Positions 1 through 8,371 of a DNA stretch of 64,000 nucleotides are shown in pieces. Numbering within the stretch: the first letter of the stretch is position 1; every line of letters starts with the position of its first letter. Source of the DNA: an uncultured Microbacterium sp. Lineage in GTDB: Bacteria; Actinomycetota; Actinomycetes; Actinomycetales; Microbacteriaceae. The notes below the pieces were generated by a model. That model was not told the origin of the DNA, ran no database searches, and saw only the letters and a list, made by a program, of their open reading frames with translations. The translations under genes were made by a program, and so were the position numbers. The stretch spans positions 1 to 64,000 of the forward strand of contig CAJYJO010000019.1 of the NCBI GenBank assembly GCA_913774845.1. Reading direction: 5' to 3'.

Positions 1-119
1 ACGGCGTCGTCGCCGCGTTTCGTAGCGTCGACCCTACCACCGGGGAAGCAACGGCCGACCCGGACTTTTTCCCCCGATCGGCGCAGTGCTGCGCCGTACT
101 CATGAGGCAAGGAGGCCAC

Positions 120-473
120 ATGACGGACCGTCGCATCGACGAAGCCCACCAGGGCGGGATCGATTACATCGCGGTCGAGGAATTCGCCCCGTTCCGGGAG
201 TTGAAGCGGCGTCAGCGCAGCTTCGTCTTCCCCCTCGCGGTGGCGTTCCTCGTCTGGTATTTCGTCTACGTCCTGCTGTCGTCGTTCGCCCCGGGCTTCA
301 TGGCCCAGCCGGTGTCGGGCGCGATCACGGTGGGACTGCTTTTCGGACTCGGGCAGTTCGTGACCACGTTCGCCATCACGATGGGCTACGTCGCCTACGC
401 GAACCGTCGCCTCGACCCGGGGGCCGAGGCCCTGCGCGATGAACTCGAGCGCGCCGAGGGGGGTCGATCGTGA
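120..473 (+). CDS. DUF485 family small membrane protein
   Basis: This 117-residue protein has a soluble N-terminus, two hydrophobic segments (about residues 36-56 and 66-92) and a charged acidic tail, which is the DUF485 pattern. Proteins of this family are encoded beside acetate/solute:sodium symporters and are thought to be accessory subunits; the exact role is not established. The start at 120 is preferred over an in-frame ATG at 102 because AAGGAGG lies just upstream of it. The stop overlaps the GTG start of the next gene (GTGA), so the two are translationally coupled. The neighbour strongly supports the call. Confidence 0.85.
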   Translation: MTDRRIDEAHQGGIDYIAVEEFAPFRELKRRQRSFVFPLAVAFLVWYFVYVLLSSFAPGFMAQPVSGAITVGLLFGLGQFVTTFAITMGYVAYANRRLDPGAEALRDELERAEGGRS

Positions 474-2086
474 ACGACGTGCTCGCCGCCGTGGAGGCCG
501 CCGTGCAGACGGTCGAGAACAACCCGGTGCTGAACATCTCGATCTTCGGGGCGTTCGTCGCGGTGACGCTGTTCATCGTCATCCGCGCCAGCCGCAACAG
601 CAAGACGGCGGCCGACTACTACGCGGCGGGCCGCTCGTTCACGGGCCCGCAGAACGGCTTCGCGATCGCCGGCGACTACCTGTCGGCGGCGTCGTTCCTC
701 GGCATCGTGGGCGCCATCGCGATCAACGGCTACGACGGCTTCCTCTACTCGATCGGCTTCCTCGTCGCGTGGCTCGTGGCGCTGCTGCTCGTGGCCGAGC
801 TGATGCGCAACACGGGCAAGTTCACGATGGCCGACGTGCTGTCGTTCCGGCTCAAGGAGCGTCCGGTCCGCATGGCCGCCGCGATCACGACGCTCGCGGT
901 GTGCTTCTTCTACCTCCTCGCGCAGATGGCCGGCGCCGGCGGCCTGGTGTCGCTGCTGCTCGGGATCACCGAGCGGGTGGGGCAGTCGATCGTGGTGGCC
1001 GTCGTCGGCATCCTGATGATCGTGTACGTGCTGATCGGCGGCATGAAGGGCACGACCTGGGTGCAGATCGTCAAGGCCTTCCTGCTCATCGGCGGTGCCG
1101 TGGTCATGACGGTGTGGGTGCTCGCCATCAACGGCTTCAGCCTCAACACCCTGCTCGAGAGCGCCGTGGCGGCGTCTCCGAAGGGGGATGCCGTTCTCGC
1201 CCCGGGTCTGCAGTACGGCAAGAACCCGTGGGACTTCATCTCGCTGGCCCTGGCCCTCGTGCTGGGCACCGCCGGCCTGCCCCACGTGCTGATGCGCTTC
1301 TACACGGTCCCCACCGCGAAAGAGGCCCGTCGGTCGGTGGTGTGGGCGATCTGGCTGATCGGCCTGTTCTACATCCTCACCCTCGTCCTCGGTTACGGTG
1401 CGGGAGCCCTCGTGGGGGCGGATGCCATCCTCGCGGCGCCCGGCGGCGTCAACGCGGCCGCTCCGCTGCTCGCGTTCGCGCTCGGTGGTCCGCTGCTGCT
1501 CGGGTTCATCTCGGCGGTGGCCTTCGCGACGATCCTCGCGGTGGTCGCCGGACTCACCATCACCGCGGCGGCGTCGTTCGCGCACGACATCTACGCGAAC
1601 GTGGTCAAGAAGGGCGACGTGCCGCCCGACGGCGAGGTCAAGGTGGCCCGTCGCACGGTGATCGTGATCGGCGTTCTCGCGATCCTCGGCGGCATCGGCG
1701 TGCAGGGTCAGAACGTGGCCTTCCTCGTGGCGCTGGCCTTCGCGGTCGCCGCCTCGGCGAACCTGCCGACGATCCTGTTCTCGCTGTTCTGGCGTCGCTT
1801 CAGCACGCGCGGTGCGGTGTGGAGCATGTACGGCGGTCTCGGATCGGCCCTCGTGCTGATCTTCCTGTCGCCGGTGTTCTGGGGAACGCCGACCAGTGTG
1901 TTCGTCGACACGGGCGTGGCGATCTGGCCGCTGAACAACCCCGGCATCGTCTCCATCCCGCTCGGGTTCTTCCTCGGCTGGTTGGGTTCGGTGACCTCGC
2001 GGCGGGCGGAGGACCCCCGCAAGGCCGCCGAGATGGACGTGCGCTCGCTCACCGGCTTCGGCGCCGAGAAGGCCTCGAACCACTGA
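470..2086 (+). CDS. actP: Cation/acetate symporter, SSS family (ActP-like)
   Basis: A 538-residue integral membrane protein of the sodium:solute symporter family that imports acetate or related short carboxylates with Na+ across the cytoplasmic membrane. The N-terminus carries the family features: a first membrane span, then a YYAAGRSF stretch, then GFAIAGDYLSAASFLG, the typical ActP signature. About 13 hydrophobic segments follow and the C-terminus is short and charged, as expected for the family length (about 540-550). The GTG start overlaps the DUF485 stop, the usual yjcH-actP arrangement. The substrate is inferred from this pairing and could be another monocarboxylate. Confidence 0.9.
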   Translation: MNDVLAAVEAAVQTVENNPVLNISIFGAFVAVTLFIVIRASRNSKTAADYYAAGRSFTGPQNGFAIAGDYLSAASFLGIVGAIAINGYDGFLYSIGFLVAWLVALLLVAELMRNTGKFTMADVLSFRLKERPVRMAAAITTLAVCFFYLLAQMAGAGGLVSLLLGITERVGQSIVVAVVGILMIVYVLIGGMKGTTWVQIVKAFLLIGGAVVMTVWVLAINGFSLNTLLESAVAASPKGDAVLAPGLQYGKNPWDFISLALALVLGTAGLPHVLMRFYTVPTAKEARRSVVWAIWLIGLFYILTLVLGYGAGALVGADAILAAPGGVNAAAPLLAFALGGPLLLGFISAVAFATILAVVAGLTITAAASFAHDIYANVVKKGDVPPDGEVKVARRTVIVIGVLAILGGIGVQGQNVAFLVALAFAVAASANLPTILFSLFWRRFSTRGAVWSMYGGLGSALVLIFLSPVFWGTPTSVFVDTGVAIWPLNNPGIVSIPLGFFLGWLGSVTSRRAEDPRKAAEMDVRSLTGFGAEKASNH

Positions 2087-2103
2087 CCGGTCGGCATCCC
2101 GAC

Positions 2104-2152
2104 CGACGACGCCCGGTCCTTGCTCGCCGCGGGGGCCGGGCGCCGTCGTTCG
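2104..2152. terminator. Probable bidirectional terminator hairpin
   Basis: Between the convergent actP and ogt-like genes, a CGACG-CGCCCGG arm pairs imperfectly with CCGGGCG-CGTCG about 20 bases later. No clear T-run follows, so termination activity is inferred from position and fold only. Confidence 0.45.
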
Positions 2153-2169
2153 CGCGAGCGGCCGCGATC

Positions 2170-2703
2170 TCAGGGGGCGACCCGCAGCCCCTCGCCGAGG
2201 ACCGTCGCGTTCTCGAGGGCGAGCAGGTGCTCCTTCACCTCGGGGTGCCCGCCGTACTCGCCGATCGCGCCGTCGGCTCGCACCACCCGGTGCACCGGGA
2301 CGACGATCGAGAACGGGCACGACGCGCAGGCGGTGCCGACGGCGCGGGCGGCACCGGGCGCACCGGCCATGACGGCGACCTCGCCGTAGGACGCGACCTC
2401 GCCGTAGGGGATGTCGAGCGCGGCCTCGAGGGCCGCCCGGGTGAAACCGCGGACCAATCGCCAGTCGAGCTCCACCTCGAAGGAGCGCCGTCGTCCCGCG
2501 AAGTACTCGTCGAGCTGTCGGACAAGGGGGGCTCCGGTCGCCGCGTCGGGCTCGGGGAGCACCCCCAGGCGGCGGGCGATGTCGGCGCGAGCGGGGTCGA
2601 TCCCCTCGTGGGCGACGTCGAGGCGCACGAGGGCGGCGTCGACGAAGGTGAGCAGGATCGGCCCGATCGGGCTGTCGTGGTCGGTGCTGGTGACTCTGTT
2701 CAT
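2170..2703 (-). CDS. Ogt/AGT-family protein lacking the catalytic cysteine
   Basis: A 177-residue homologue of methylated-DNA-protein-cysteine methyltransferase. It has the small N-terminal ribonuclease-like domain (SPIGPILL start) and a C-terminal DNA-binding/active-site domain with the conserved IPYGEVASYGEVA helix, the arginine-finger region ARAVGTAC, and a YGGHPEVK stretch. The active site that should read PCHRV instead reads PVHRVV: the codon is GTG (Val), seen directly in the DNA near 2290. Without the acceptor Cys it cannot perform suicidal alkyl transfer. It may be an alkyltransferase-like (ATL) damage-recognition protein, although classical ATLs carry PWHRV, or an inactivated copy. 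The start follows GAGGA. It is divergent from the helicase-like gene. Confidence 0.8.
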   Translation of the reverse strand: MNRVTSTDHDSPIGPILLTFVDAALVRLDVAHEGIDPARADIARRLGVLPEPDAATGAPLVRQLDEYFAGRRRSFEVELDWRLVRGFTRAALEAALDIPYGEVASYGEVAVMAGAPGAARAVGTACASCPFSIVVPVHRVVRADGAIGEYGGHPEVKEHLLALENATVLGEGLRVAP

Positions 2704-2865
2704 GCGCTCATCCTCGTGACCGTCGCGGGGCCCCGTCGGGCTGAGAGGCGCATCGGGGGAGGATCCCCCCGATCCGTCCCCTGGGGAGGAAGAGCCGGTG
2801 ACGCGGCGTGTCGCCGATTCCCGCGAAACTCGCTCCCGCTGCGCACGTTCGCGCGGTGCCCGGCT

Positions 2866-2871
2866 TAGTCT
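2866..2871 (+). promoter_or_regulatory. Putative -10 element (TAGTCT), leaderless type
   Basis: TAGTCT ends 7 nt before the in-frame GTG at 2879. This is the same geometry as several other genes here (for example 8360, 9957, 24505). No convincing -35 is seen. Confidence 0.45.
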
Positions 2872-2878
2872 GGCAGGT

Positions 2879-5800
2879 GTGTGGCGAGCTGAGGACGGTG
2901 CCGTGATCGGCGCTGACGGAGACGAGACGGTGTCGTCCGTCGACCCGGGCGAGCTGCGATTGTCGGAGCCCGGCATCGTCGTCCGCCACGTCGCCGACCC
3001 CGAGCGGGACCGCATCCGCGCCGAGGCCGCCGCTCTCGGCGGTCGCTCCACCCTTCTGCGCTTCGACGACGCGCGCGATGCGGGCATCGACATCACCAAG
3101 GCCCACCCCGGGTCCCTGCCGCAGTTCATCACCGGTCGCGCGACCATGCTCTCCAATCTGTTCCGCGACGAGGTGGCGCTGCGCACCGCACGCATGGCCG
3201 CCGAGCGCATCACCGCGAAGAACGTCGAACTGCGCACGGCCCGGGGGATCGAGCCCGTGCATCTGGCTGTCGGTCTGGCCGCGTGGAAGATCGGCGGGGT
3301 CGAATGGTCGGCCCCCGTGCTGCTGCGTCCCCTCGCGATCCGCCGCCATCATGGCGACTTCGAGCTCAAGCTGCATGGCGCGTTCGTGATGAACCCCGAG
3401 CTCGCCCGTGCGTTCCGCACGCACCTCGGCATCCAGATCGACAGCGCGGCCCTCGCGGCCCTCGCCTACGACCAGGGGGTGTTCAAGCCGCAGCCGGTCA
3501 TCGACCGGATCCGTCGCCTCACCTCCCACGTGCCGACCTTCGTCGTGCATCCGCGCCTGGTGATCTCCTCGTTCGCCGACGTGGGTTCGGGCATGGCCCG
3601 CGACACCCAGGACCTCGACGACCCGCTGCTGAACGCGCTCGCCGGTCATCCCGACGATCGCGCCCGCGTGACGGTACGCCGCGACGACCCGGTCGTCGTG
3701 GGGCCCGACGAGCGCCCCCCGGCCGCCGACACCCTCCTGCTCGACGCCGACGCCGAGCAGGAGCGCGTGCTCGCCCGTATCGCGGCCGGCCACTCCCTCC
3801 TGGTGCACACGCTTCCGGGAACGGGCGGCACGCAGACCGTCATCAACGCGATCGGTCAGCTCGTGCACGACAACAAGCGCGTGCTCGTCGTGAGCGCCCG
3901 CCGTTCGACGCTCGACGGCATCCGTCACCGCTTGGCCGGCGTCGGCCTCACCGGTCTGGCCGTCTCGCCCCACCACGTGCGCCGCGACCTCATCCGGGCG
4001 ATCGGTCGCAACGAGAAGGCCGAGCAGCCCAAGGTCGCCGAGATCGACGACGCCCTCGTGCGGCTTCGCACCGTGCTGCGCGACTACCGTTCGGCGGTCA
4101 CCGAGCCGCATCTGGCCCTGGGCGTCTCGGCGCTCGAGGTGCTGCGGGCGTTGACGTCGTTGGCATCCACGTCTCCGGCGCCCTCGGCGGACACCCGCTT
4201 CGACCTGACGACGCTCGAACGCCTCGCCGGTCGTCGAGACGCGGCCGCTCGTGCGCTGGCGACGGCGGCGCGCCTCGGAGAGTTCCGCTTCGGCCCCGAC
4301 GACTCGCCCTGGTACGGCGTGAGCTTCACGCGTACCGAAGACGCGCGCGCCGCGCACGACCTGGCCGGCAAGCTGCACACCAGCGACGTGCCGCGTCTGC
4401 TCGAGCGCGGCTACGAGCTCATCGCCCAGACGCGGATGCGGCCGTTCCAGACGGTGTCGGAGCTGGGCTCGTACCTGCGGCTGCTGCAGGGCATCCGCGA
4501 GTCGCTCGACCGTTTCAGTCCCACCGTCTTCGAGCGCCCCCTGGGCGAGCTCATCGACGCGCACTCGCCGCGCCGCGACGCCTCCGCGATGAGCGGCCCC
4601 AACCGTCGCCGTCTGAAGCGCCTGTCGAAGGAGTACGTGCGCCCCGGCGTGCACGTGCCCGATATGTACGAGGCGCTCGTGCGCATCCAGCAGCAGCGCA
4701 CCGAGTGGCAGCGCGTCGTCGAGGCCGGGGTCACCCCCGAGGTGCCGCTCGGCCTGGCCGACGTGCACGTCGCGTGGCAGCGCACCGACGCGCTGCTCGG
4801 GGAGCTCGATCAGATCCTGGGCCGACAGGGCTCCGAGCGTCTGTCGACCCTGCCCGTGCAGCGTCTCGTGCGCACGCTGGCCGGCCTCGCGGCCGAGTCG
4901 ACCTTCTTCGACAACCTCGTCGAGCGCGCGCAACTGCGCTCCGAGCTCGCCCGCCTCGGCCTCGAGCAGCTGCTCGTCGAGCTGTCGGTGCGCCACGTCC
5001 CCGAGGAACGGGTGGGCGCCGAGCTCGAGTTCGCGTGGTGGCAGTCGGCCCTCGAGCACCTGCTGCGCACCGACCGCGCCCTCCTGGGGGCCAACACGAG
5101 CGTCGTGGACCGTCTCGAACGCGACTTCCGCCTCGTCGACGAGGCGCACGCCGCCGCCGCCGGGCCCCTGCTGGCCGCGCAGTTGGCGACGCAGTGGCGT
5201 ATCGGCATCGTCGATCAGGCCGACGAGGCCGCGGCGCTCAAGCGCGTGCTGAAAGACGGCCTGCACACGGCTCACGAGATCTCGGATGCCGCTCCCCAGC
5301 TGCTCCGCACGCTCGCGCCCGTGTGGCTGGCGTCCCCGTACGAGGTACCCGACGTCCCCACCGATCTCGCTTTCGACGTGGTCATCATCGCCGACGCCGC
5401 GGCCCTGTGCCTGGCCGAGGCGACGCCGGCGCTGCGCCGCGCGCGTCAGGTGGTGCTGTTCGGCGACCCGGTGGTGCAGAAGCCCACGCCGTTCCGGGTG
5501 AGCGCGTCGATCGCCCCCGTCTCCGACGAGACCGACGAGGTGCCCTTCGATCAGACCAGCGTGTTCGAGCGCGTCGCCGAGCTGCTGCCCGTCGAGACGC
5601 TCACGCGCAGCTACCGCGCGGGCGGCGAAGACCTCTCGCAGCTCGTCAACGACGCCTTCTACGGCGGCGAGATCGTCTCGCTCCCGTGGGCCGGTTCGTA
5701 CCTGGGCCGCGGCAGCCTGAGCGTCGACTACGTCGAGAACGGGGTGGGCGCGCCCGACCCCGTGAGCGGTGCCGTCGAGAGCCCCGACGCCGAGGTGGCG

Positions 5801-6607
5801 CGTGTGGTCACGCTGGTCGTGGAGCACGCGGTCAACCGGGCCTCCGAGTCGCTCATGGTCGTGACGGCCAGTCGCCGGCACGCCGAGCGCGTGCGCGCCT
5901 CGGTCGTCGCGGCGCTCGCCGGCCGGTCCGACGTCGCGGAGTTCGTCTCGAGGGATGCCGCGGAGCCCTTCGCCGTGCTCACGCTCGAGGAGTCGGTGGC
6001 CGAGAGCCGCGACCGCGTGGTGTTCTCGCTCGGTTTCGGTCTCACCCGTCACGGACGCGTGCTGAGCGACTTCGGCGACCTGTCGACGCCCGACGGCGAG
6101 CGTCTGCTCACGGTCGGCATGACCCGCGCCCGCCGCTCCATGGTCATCGTCTCGTCGATCCGTCCGTCGGCCTTCGACGACGGGCGTCTCGAGCACGGGG
6201 CGGCGACGCTCATGGGCATCCTGGGCAACGTCGCCGCGCGCGGTCGCGAGAGCCGCCTCGAAGACCTCGCCGACCCCCTCACGCGGGCCCTCGCGCGGGA
6301 GCTTCGCAGCCTCGGCGTCGAGGTCGACGTCGACTACCGCGGCCTGCTCCCGCTCGTCGCCCGGTACCAGGGCAAGGCGGTCGTCGCCGAGAGCGATCCC
6401 GAGACGATTGGCGAGTCCCTGCGGGAGACCCTCCGGCTGCGCCCGCAGATCCTGAGGCGCCTGGGCTGGCACTACGTGCGCGTGCACGCGTTCGACCTCT
6501 ACAGCGACCCCGCGGGGGTGGCATCCAAGATCGCGGGCCTGCTCGGCGTCCCGACCGACGACGGCACGGCCCCCGAGAACTCGACCGAGCCGCTCGACCT
6601 GCCCTGA
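2879..6607 (+). CDS. SF1 (DNA2/NAM7-type) helicase-like protein with degenerate ATPase motifs
   Basis: A roughly 1,242-residue protein with the architecture of UvrD/DNA2-type superfamily 1 helicases. An N-terminal region precedes motif I near residue 310, a long helical insertion follows, and the C-terminal half has recognisable motifs: VVLFGDPVVQKPTPF (motif III), LTRSYRAGGEDL (motif IV/V region), then FSLGFGLTRHGRVLSDFG and TVGMTRARRSMVIVSS (motif VI). The Walker A sequence reads PGTGGTQT where PGTGKTQT is expected, and the motif II region reads VIIADAAAL rather than a DEA-type box, so ATP hydrolysis is doubtful. The start could be GTG at 2879 (leaderless) or GTG at 2903 (preceded by GAGGA). 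It is followed 5 bp later by a small gene, probably co-transcribed. Confidence 0.75.
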   Translation: MWRAEDGAVIGADGDETVSSVDPGELRLSEPGIVVRHVADPERDRIRAEAAALGGRSTLLRFDDARDAGIDITKAHPGSLPQFITGRATMLSNLFRDEVALRTARMAAERITAKNVELRTARGIEPVHLAVGLAAWKIGGVEWSAPVLLRPLAIRRHHGDFELKLHGAFVMNPELARAFRTHLGIQIDSAALAALAYDQGVFKPQPVIDRIRRLTSHVPTFVVHPRLVISSFADVGSGMARDTQDLDDPLLNALAGHPDDRARVTVRRDDPVVVGPDERPPAADTLLLDADAEQERVLARIAAGHSLLVHTLPGTGGTQTVINAIGQLVHDNKRVLVVSARRSTLDGIRHRLAGVGLTGLAVSPHHVRRDLIRAIGRNEKAEQPKVAEIDDALVRLRTVLRDYRSAVTEPHLALGVSALEVLRALTSLASTSPAPSADTRFDLTTLERLAGRRDAAARALATAARLGEFRFGPDDSPWYGVSFTRTEDARAAHDLAGKLHTSDVPRLLERGYELIAQTRMRPFQTVSELGSYLRLLQGIRESLDRFSPTVFERPLGELIDAHSPRRDASAMSGPNRRRLKRLSKEYVRPGVHVPDMYEALVRIQQQRTEWQRVVEAGVTPEVPLGLADVHVAWQRTDALLGELDQILGRQGSERLSTLPVQRLVRTLAGLAAESTFFDNLVERAQLRSELARLGLEQLLVELSVRHVPEERVGAELEFAWWQSALEHLLRTDRALLGANTSVVDRLERDFRLVDEAHAAAAGPLLAAQLATQWRIGIVDQADEAAALKRVLKDGLHTAHEISDAAPQLLRTLAPVWLASPYEVPDVPTDLAFDVVIIADAAALCLAEATPALRRARQVVLFGDPVVQKPTPFRVSASIAPVSDETDEVPFDQTSVFERVAELLPVETLTRSYRAGGEDLSQLVNDAFYGGEIVSLPWAGSYLGRGSLSVDYVENGVGAPDPVSGAVESPDAEVARVVTLVVEHAVNRASESLMVVTASRRHAERVRASVVAALAGRSDVAEFVSRDAAEPFAVLTLEESVAESRDRVVFSLGFGLTRHGRVLSDFGDLSTPDGERLLTVGMTRARRSMVIVSSIRPSAFDDGRLEHGAATLMGILGNVAARGRESRLEDLADPLTRALARELRSLGVEVDVDYRGLLPLVARYQGKAVVAESDPETIGESLRETLRLRPQILRRLGWHYVRVHAFDLYSDPAGVASKIAGLLGVPTDDGTAPENSTEPLDLP

Positions 6608-6612
6608 CCCCG

Positions 6613-6864
6613 ATGGATGAGAAGCCGGATGCCGAGGGCACCGCGCCCCCGTCCGGCGTCGACGCCGAGGTGAACGGCGCGCACACGGAGCGGCAGCCGA
6701 TCGTCCGGGTGCGCGGTGCGCGGCGCGCGCGCCTGCTGCCGGCGCCGGGCACGACCGCCGAACCCGCACCCGCGGACGACCCCGGGCGTGGGACGGGCGC
6801 GAGGCCGGCGGCATCCGGGCCCAACGACGAGCGCATGCTGCGCGACGTCCCTCCGCACTACTGA
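6613..6864 (+). CDS. Small conserved-looking hypothetical protein
   Basis: An 83-residue hydrophilic protein rich in Pro, Ala, Gly and Arg, with an N-terminal acidic part, a central basic stretch (VRVRGARRARLL) and a C-terminus ending NDERMLRDVPPHY. I believe similar short tails occur in small proteins of Microbacteriaceae, but no function is known to me. It begins 5 bp after the helicase-like gene and is probably in the same transcript. It has no membrane segment or signal peptide. Confidence 0.6.
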   Translation: MDEKPDAEGTAPPSGVDAEVNGAHTERQPIVRVRGARRARLLPAPGTTAEPAPADDPGRGTGARPAASGPNDERMLRDVPPHY

Positions 6865-6878
6865 GTCACAGACGCCGA

Positions 6879-6907
6879 ACCGCGCCGGGGGAGTGCCCCG
6901 ACGCGGT
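6879..6907. terminator. Bidirectional terminator hairpin
   Basis: ACCGCG-C-CGGGG pairs with CCCCG-A-CGCGGT across a GAGTG loop. It is a strong, nearly perfect stem between the convergent small gene and mscL. There is no U-tract. Confidence 0.65.
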
Positions 6908-6922
6908 CCTGTGCGGTCCGGT

Positions 6923-7345
6923 TCAGACCTTGGGGTTCTGGCGCTCCAGCAGGTCGCGGATCTGCACGAGCAGTTCCTGCTCGGTGGGGAGCTTGGGCTC
7001 CTCGGTCGCGGCCTCGGTGACTCCGGCGCGCGCGGCGGCGCGGGCCTTCCAGTGGTTCATCGGGTAGACGAACACGAAGTAGACGATCGCGGCGACCGCG
7101 AGGAAGTTGATGAGCGCCACGACGATCGAGCCGAACTCGAACGTCGACACCCCGCCCGAGAGCGTGGGTACCGAGACGTTGAAGTCGGTGAGATCGCCGA
7201 CCTGGAACAGGAAACCGATCAACGGATTGATCAGGCCCTGCACGATGGCGGTGACGATGGCGGTGAACGCCGCACCGATGACGACCGCGACCGCCAGATC
7301 GATGACGTTCCCGCGGAGGATGAACTCCTTGAATCCTTTGATCAT
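6923..7345 (-). CDS. mscL: Large-conductance mechanosensitive channel MscL
   Basis: This 140-residue protein forms the homopentameric channel that releases solutes on hypo-osmotic shock. It has the MscL N-terminal helix (MIKGFKEFILRGNVIDLAVA), the pore-lining TM1 with its Gly/Ala-rich face (VVIGAAFTAIV), a short periplasmic loop, TM2 (about residues 70-92, ending FVFVYPMNHWK) and a C-terminal cytoplasmic helix (EQELLVQIRDLLER). Length is normal for actinobacteria. It lies downstream of the FmdB-like zinc-ribbon gene on the same strand. Confidence 0.97.
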   Translation of the reverse strand: MIKGFKEFILRGNVIDLAVAVVIGAAFTAIVTAIVQGLINPLIGFLFQVGDLTDFNVSVPTLSGGVSTFEFGSIVVALINFLAVAAIVYFVFVYPMNHWKARAAARAGVTEAATEEPKLPTEQELLVQIRDLLERQNPKV

Positions 7346-7378
7346 GCGCTGGCTCCCCTTCTGCCACGCCGCCCGGAC

Positions 7379-7648
7379 TCAGGAGGCTGAGGACGGGGCG
7401 GACGTCTTCGTTTCCGACTTCGATGATGTCGAAGAACCGCCCGTGCCGCCACCGGTGCTCCCGGCGGAGCTGCCGCGGGAGTCCGTGCGGTAGAAACCGG
7501 AGCCGTTGAAGGTCACGCCGATCGACCCGTACTGCTTGCGCACCTCGCCGCCGCACTCGGGGCATTCGGTGAGGGCGGCGTCCGAGAAGGACTGCACGGC
7601 GTTGAAACGGTGGCCGCACTGCTTGCAGGCATAGGAGTAGGTGGGCAT
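7379..7648 (-). CDS. FmdB-family zinc-ribbon protein
   Basis: An 89-residue protein. Residues 1-45 form the FmdB/CxxC regulatory zinc ribbon: MPTYSYACKQCGHRF followed by CPECGG, giving two CxxC pairs that bind one zinc. The second half is a low-complexity Ser/Gly/Thr tail, common in actinobacterial members. The family is annotated as putative regulatory, but its function is unproven. It sits directly downstream of the 5-formyl-THF cyclo-ligase gene, a common actinobacterial order. Confidence 0.88.
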   Translation of the reverse strand: MPTYSYACKQCGHRFNAVQSFSDAALTECPECGGEVRKQYGSIGVTFNGSGFYRTDSRGSSAGSTGGGTGGSSTSSKSETKTSAPSSAS

Positions 7649-7668
7649 TGACGGTTCCTTCGGGTGTG

Positions 7669-8262
7669 TCAGGAGGAGGGGGTCAGCGACAGCGTGCGCG
7701 TGGGGGTGACCACGCCCGTGACGGGCTGGTCGTGCACGTCGCGGGGCACGTCATCGATGAGCTCGGAATCGAAGATGACCGCGTAGACCGGCGGGCACTT
7801 CTCCATCGAGCCGAGGGTCTTGTCGAAGTAGCCGCGACCCCAGCCCAGGCGCATGCCGCGCTGGTCGACGGCGGCGGCCGGGATGATGAGGAGGTCGACG
7901 TCGTTGACGGCGATCGGACCGAGCACGTCGCCGACGGGTTCGGGCAGACCGAACAGGCCCTCAGCGATCTCGGTGTCGGGCGTCGCGACGCTCCAGTCGA
8001 GCAGACCGTCTTCGCGCGTGATCGGCAGGAGGACCCGGATGCCGCGCTCCACCGCCCCGGCCACGAAAGCGTGGGTGCCCGGTTCGGTCGGCGTCGACAG
8101 GAAGCACGAGACGCTGAGTGCGCCGAGTCGCGCCACGAGGGCGTCGAGTTGCTCTTTGACGCCCGCCTCGGCCGTCTCGCGCGCGTGGGCGGAGATGGTC
8201 TGGCGGCGTTCGCGCAGGTCGGCGCGGAGAGCCCGCTTGGCCTGCTCGATGCGATCCGGCAT
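7669..8262 (-). CDS. 5-formyltetrahydrofolate cyclo-ligase
   Basis: This 197-residue protein converts 5-formyl-THF to 5,10-methenyl-THF using ATP. Recognisable family features are the Arg/Lys-rich N-terminal helix (KRALRADLRERRQTIS), the substrate/ATP region, and the C-terminal signature AAVDQRGMRLGWGRGYFDKTL, which matches the GxRLGxGxGYYD motif. The start at 8262 is chosen because TAGAAT lies 7 nt upstream, so this is a leaderless gene. A second ATG at 8271 would fall inside that -10 element. It is divergent from galU. Confidence 0.92.
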   Translation of the reverse strand: MPDRIEQAKRALRADLRERRQTISAHARETAEAGVKEQLDALVARLGALSVSCFLSTPTEPGTHAFVAGAVERGIRVLLPITREDGLLDWSVATPDTEIAEGLFGLPEPVGDVLGPIAVNDVDLLIIPAAAVDQRGMRLGWGRGYFDKTLGSMEKCPPVYAVIFDSELIDDVPRDVHDQPVTGVVTPTRTLSLTPSS

Positions 8263-8269
8263 GCGGGTC

Positions 8270-8275
8270 ATTCTA
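8270..8275 (-). promoter_or_regulatory. Putative -10 (TAGAAT) of the cyclo-ligase gene
   Basis: Read on the minus strand, TAGAAT is followed by 7 nt and then ATG at 8262. This implies a leaderless mRNA. Confidence 0.55.
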
Positions 8276-8359
8276 CGTCCGCGCAGGGGACCGGTTGCGC
8301 GAACGGGATGCCGCGCCGTTCGCCGCGTTTCCGTGCACGATGCCGTCACGACGGCCCGC

Positions 8360-8365
8360 TAGGGT
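8360..8365 (+). promoter_or_regulatory. Putative -10 (TAGGGT) of galU
   Basis: TAGGGT is followed by exactly 6 nt and then ATG at 8372. This places +1 on the start codon and rules against the upstream ATG at 8366. Confidence 0.6.
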
Positions 8366-8371
8366 ATGCCC

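Noticed and set aside
2708-6814. Very long minus-strand open frame opposite the helicase-like gene
   Set aside because: It is low-complexity (Arg/Gly/His/Asp-rich) and mirrors the codon bias of the plus-strand gene, which has clear helicase motifs.
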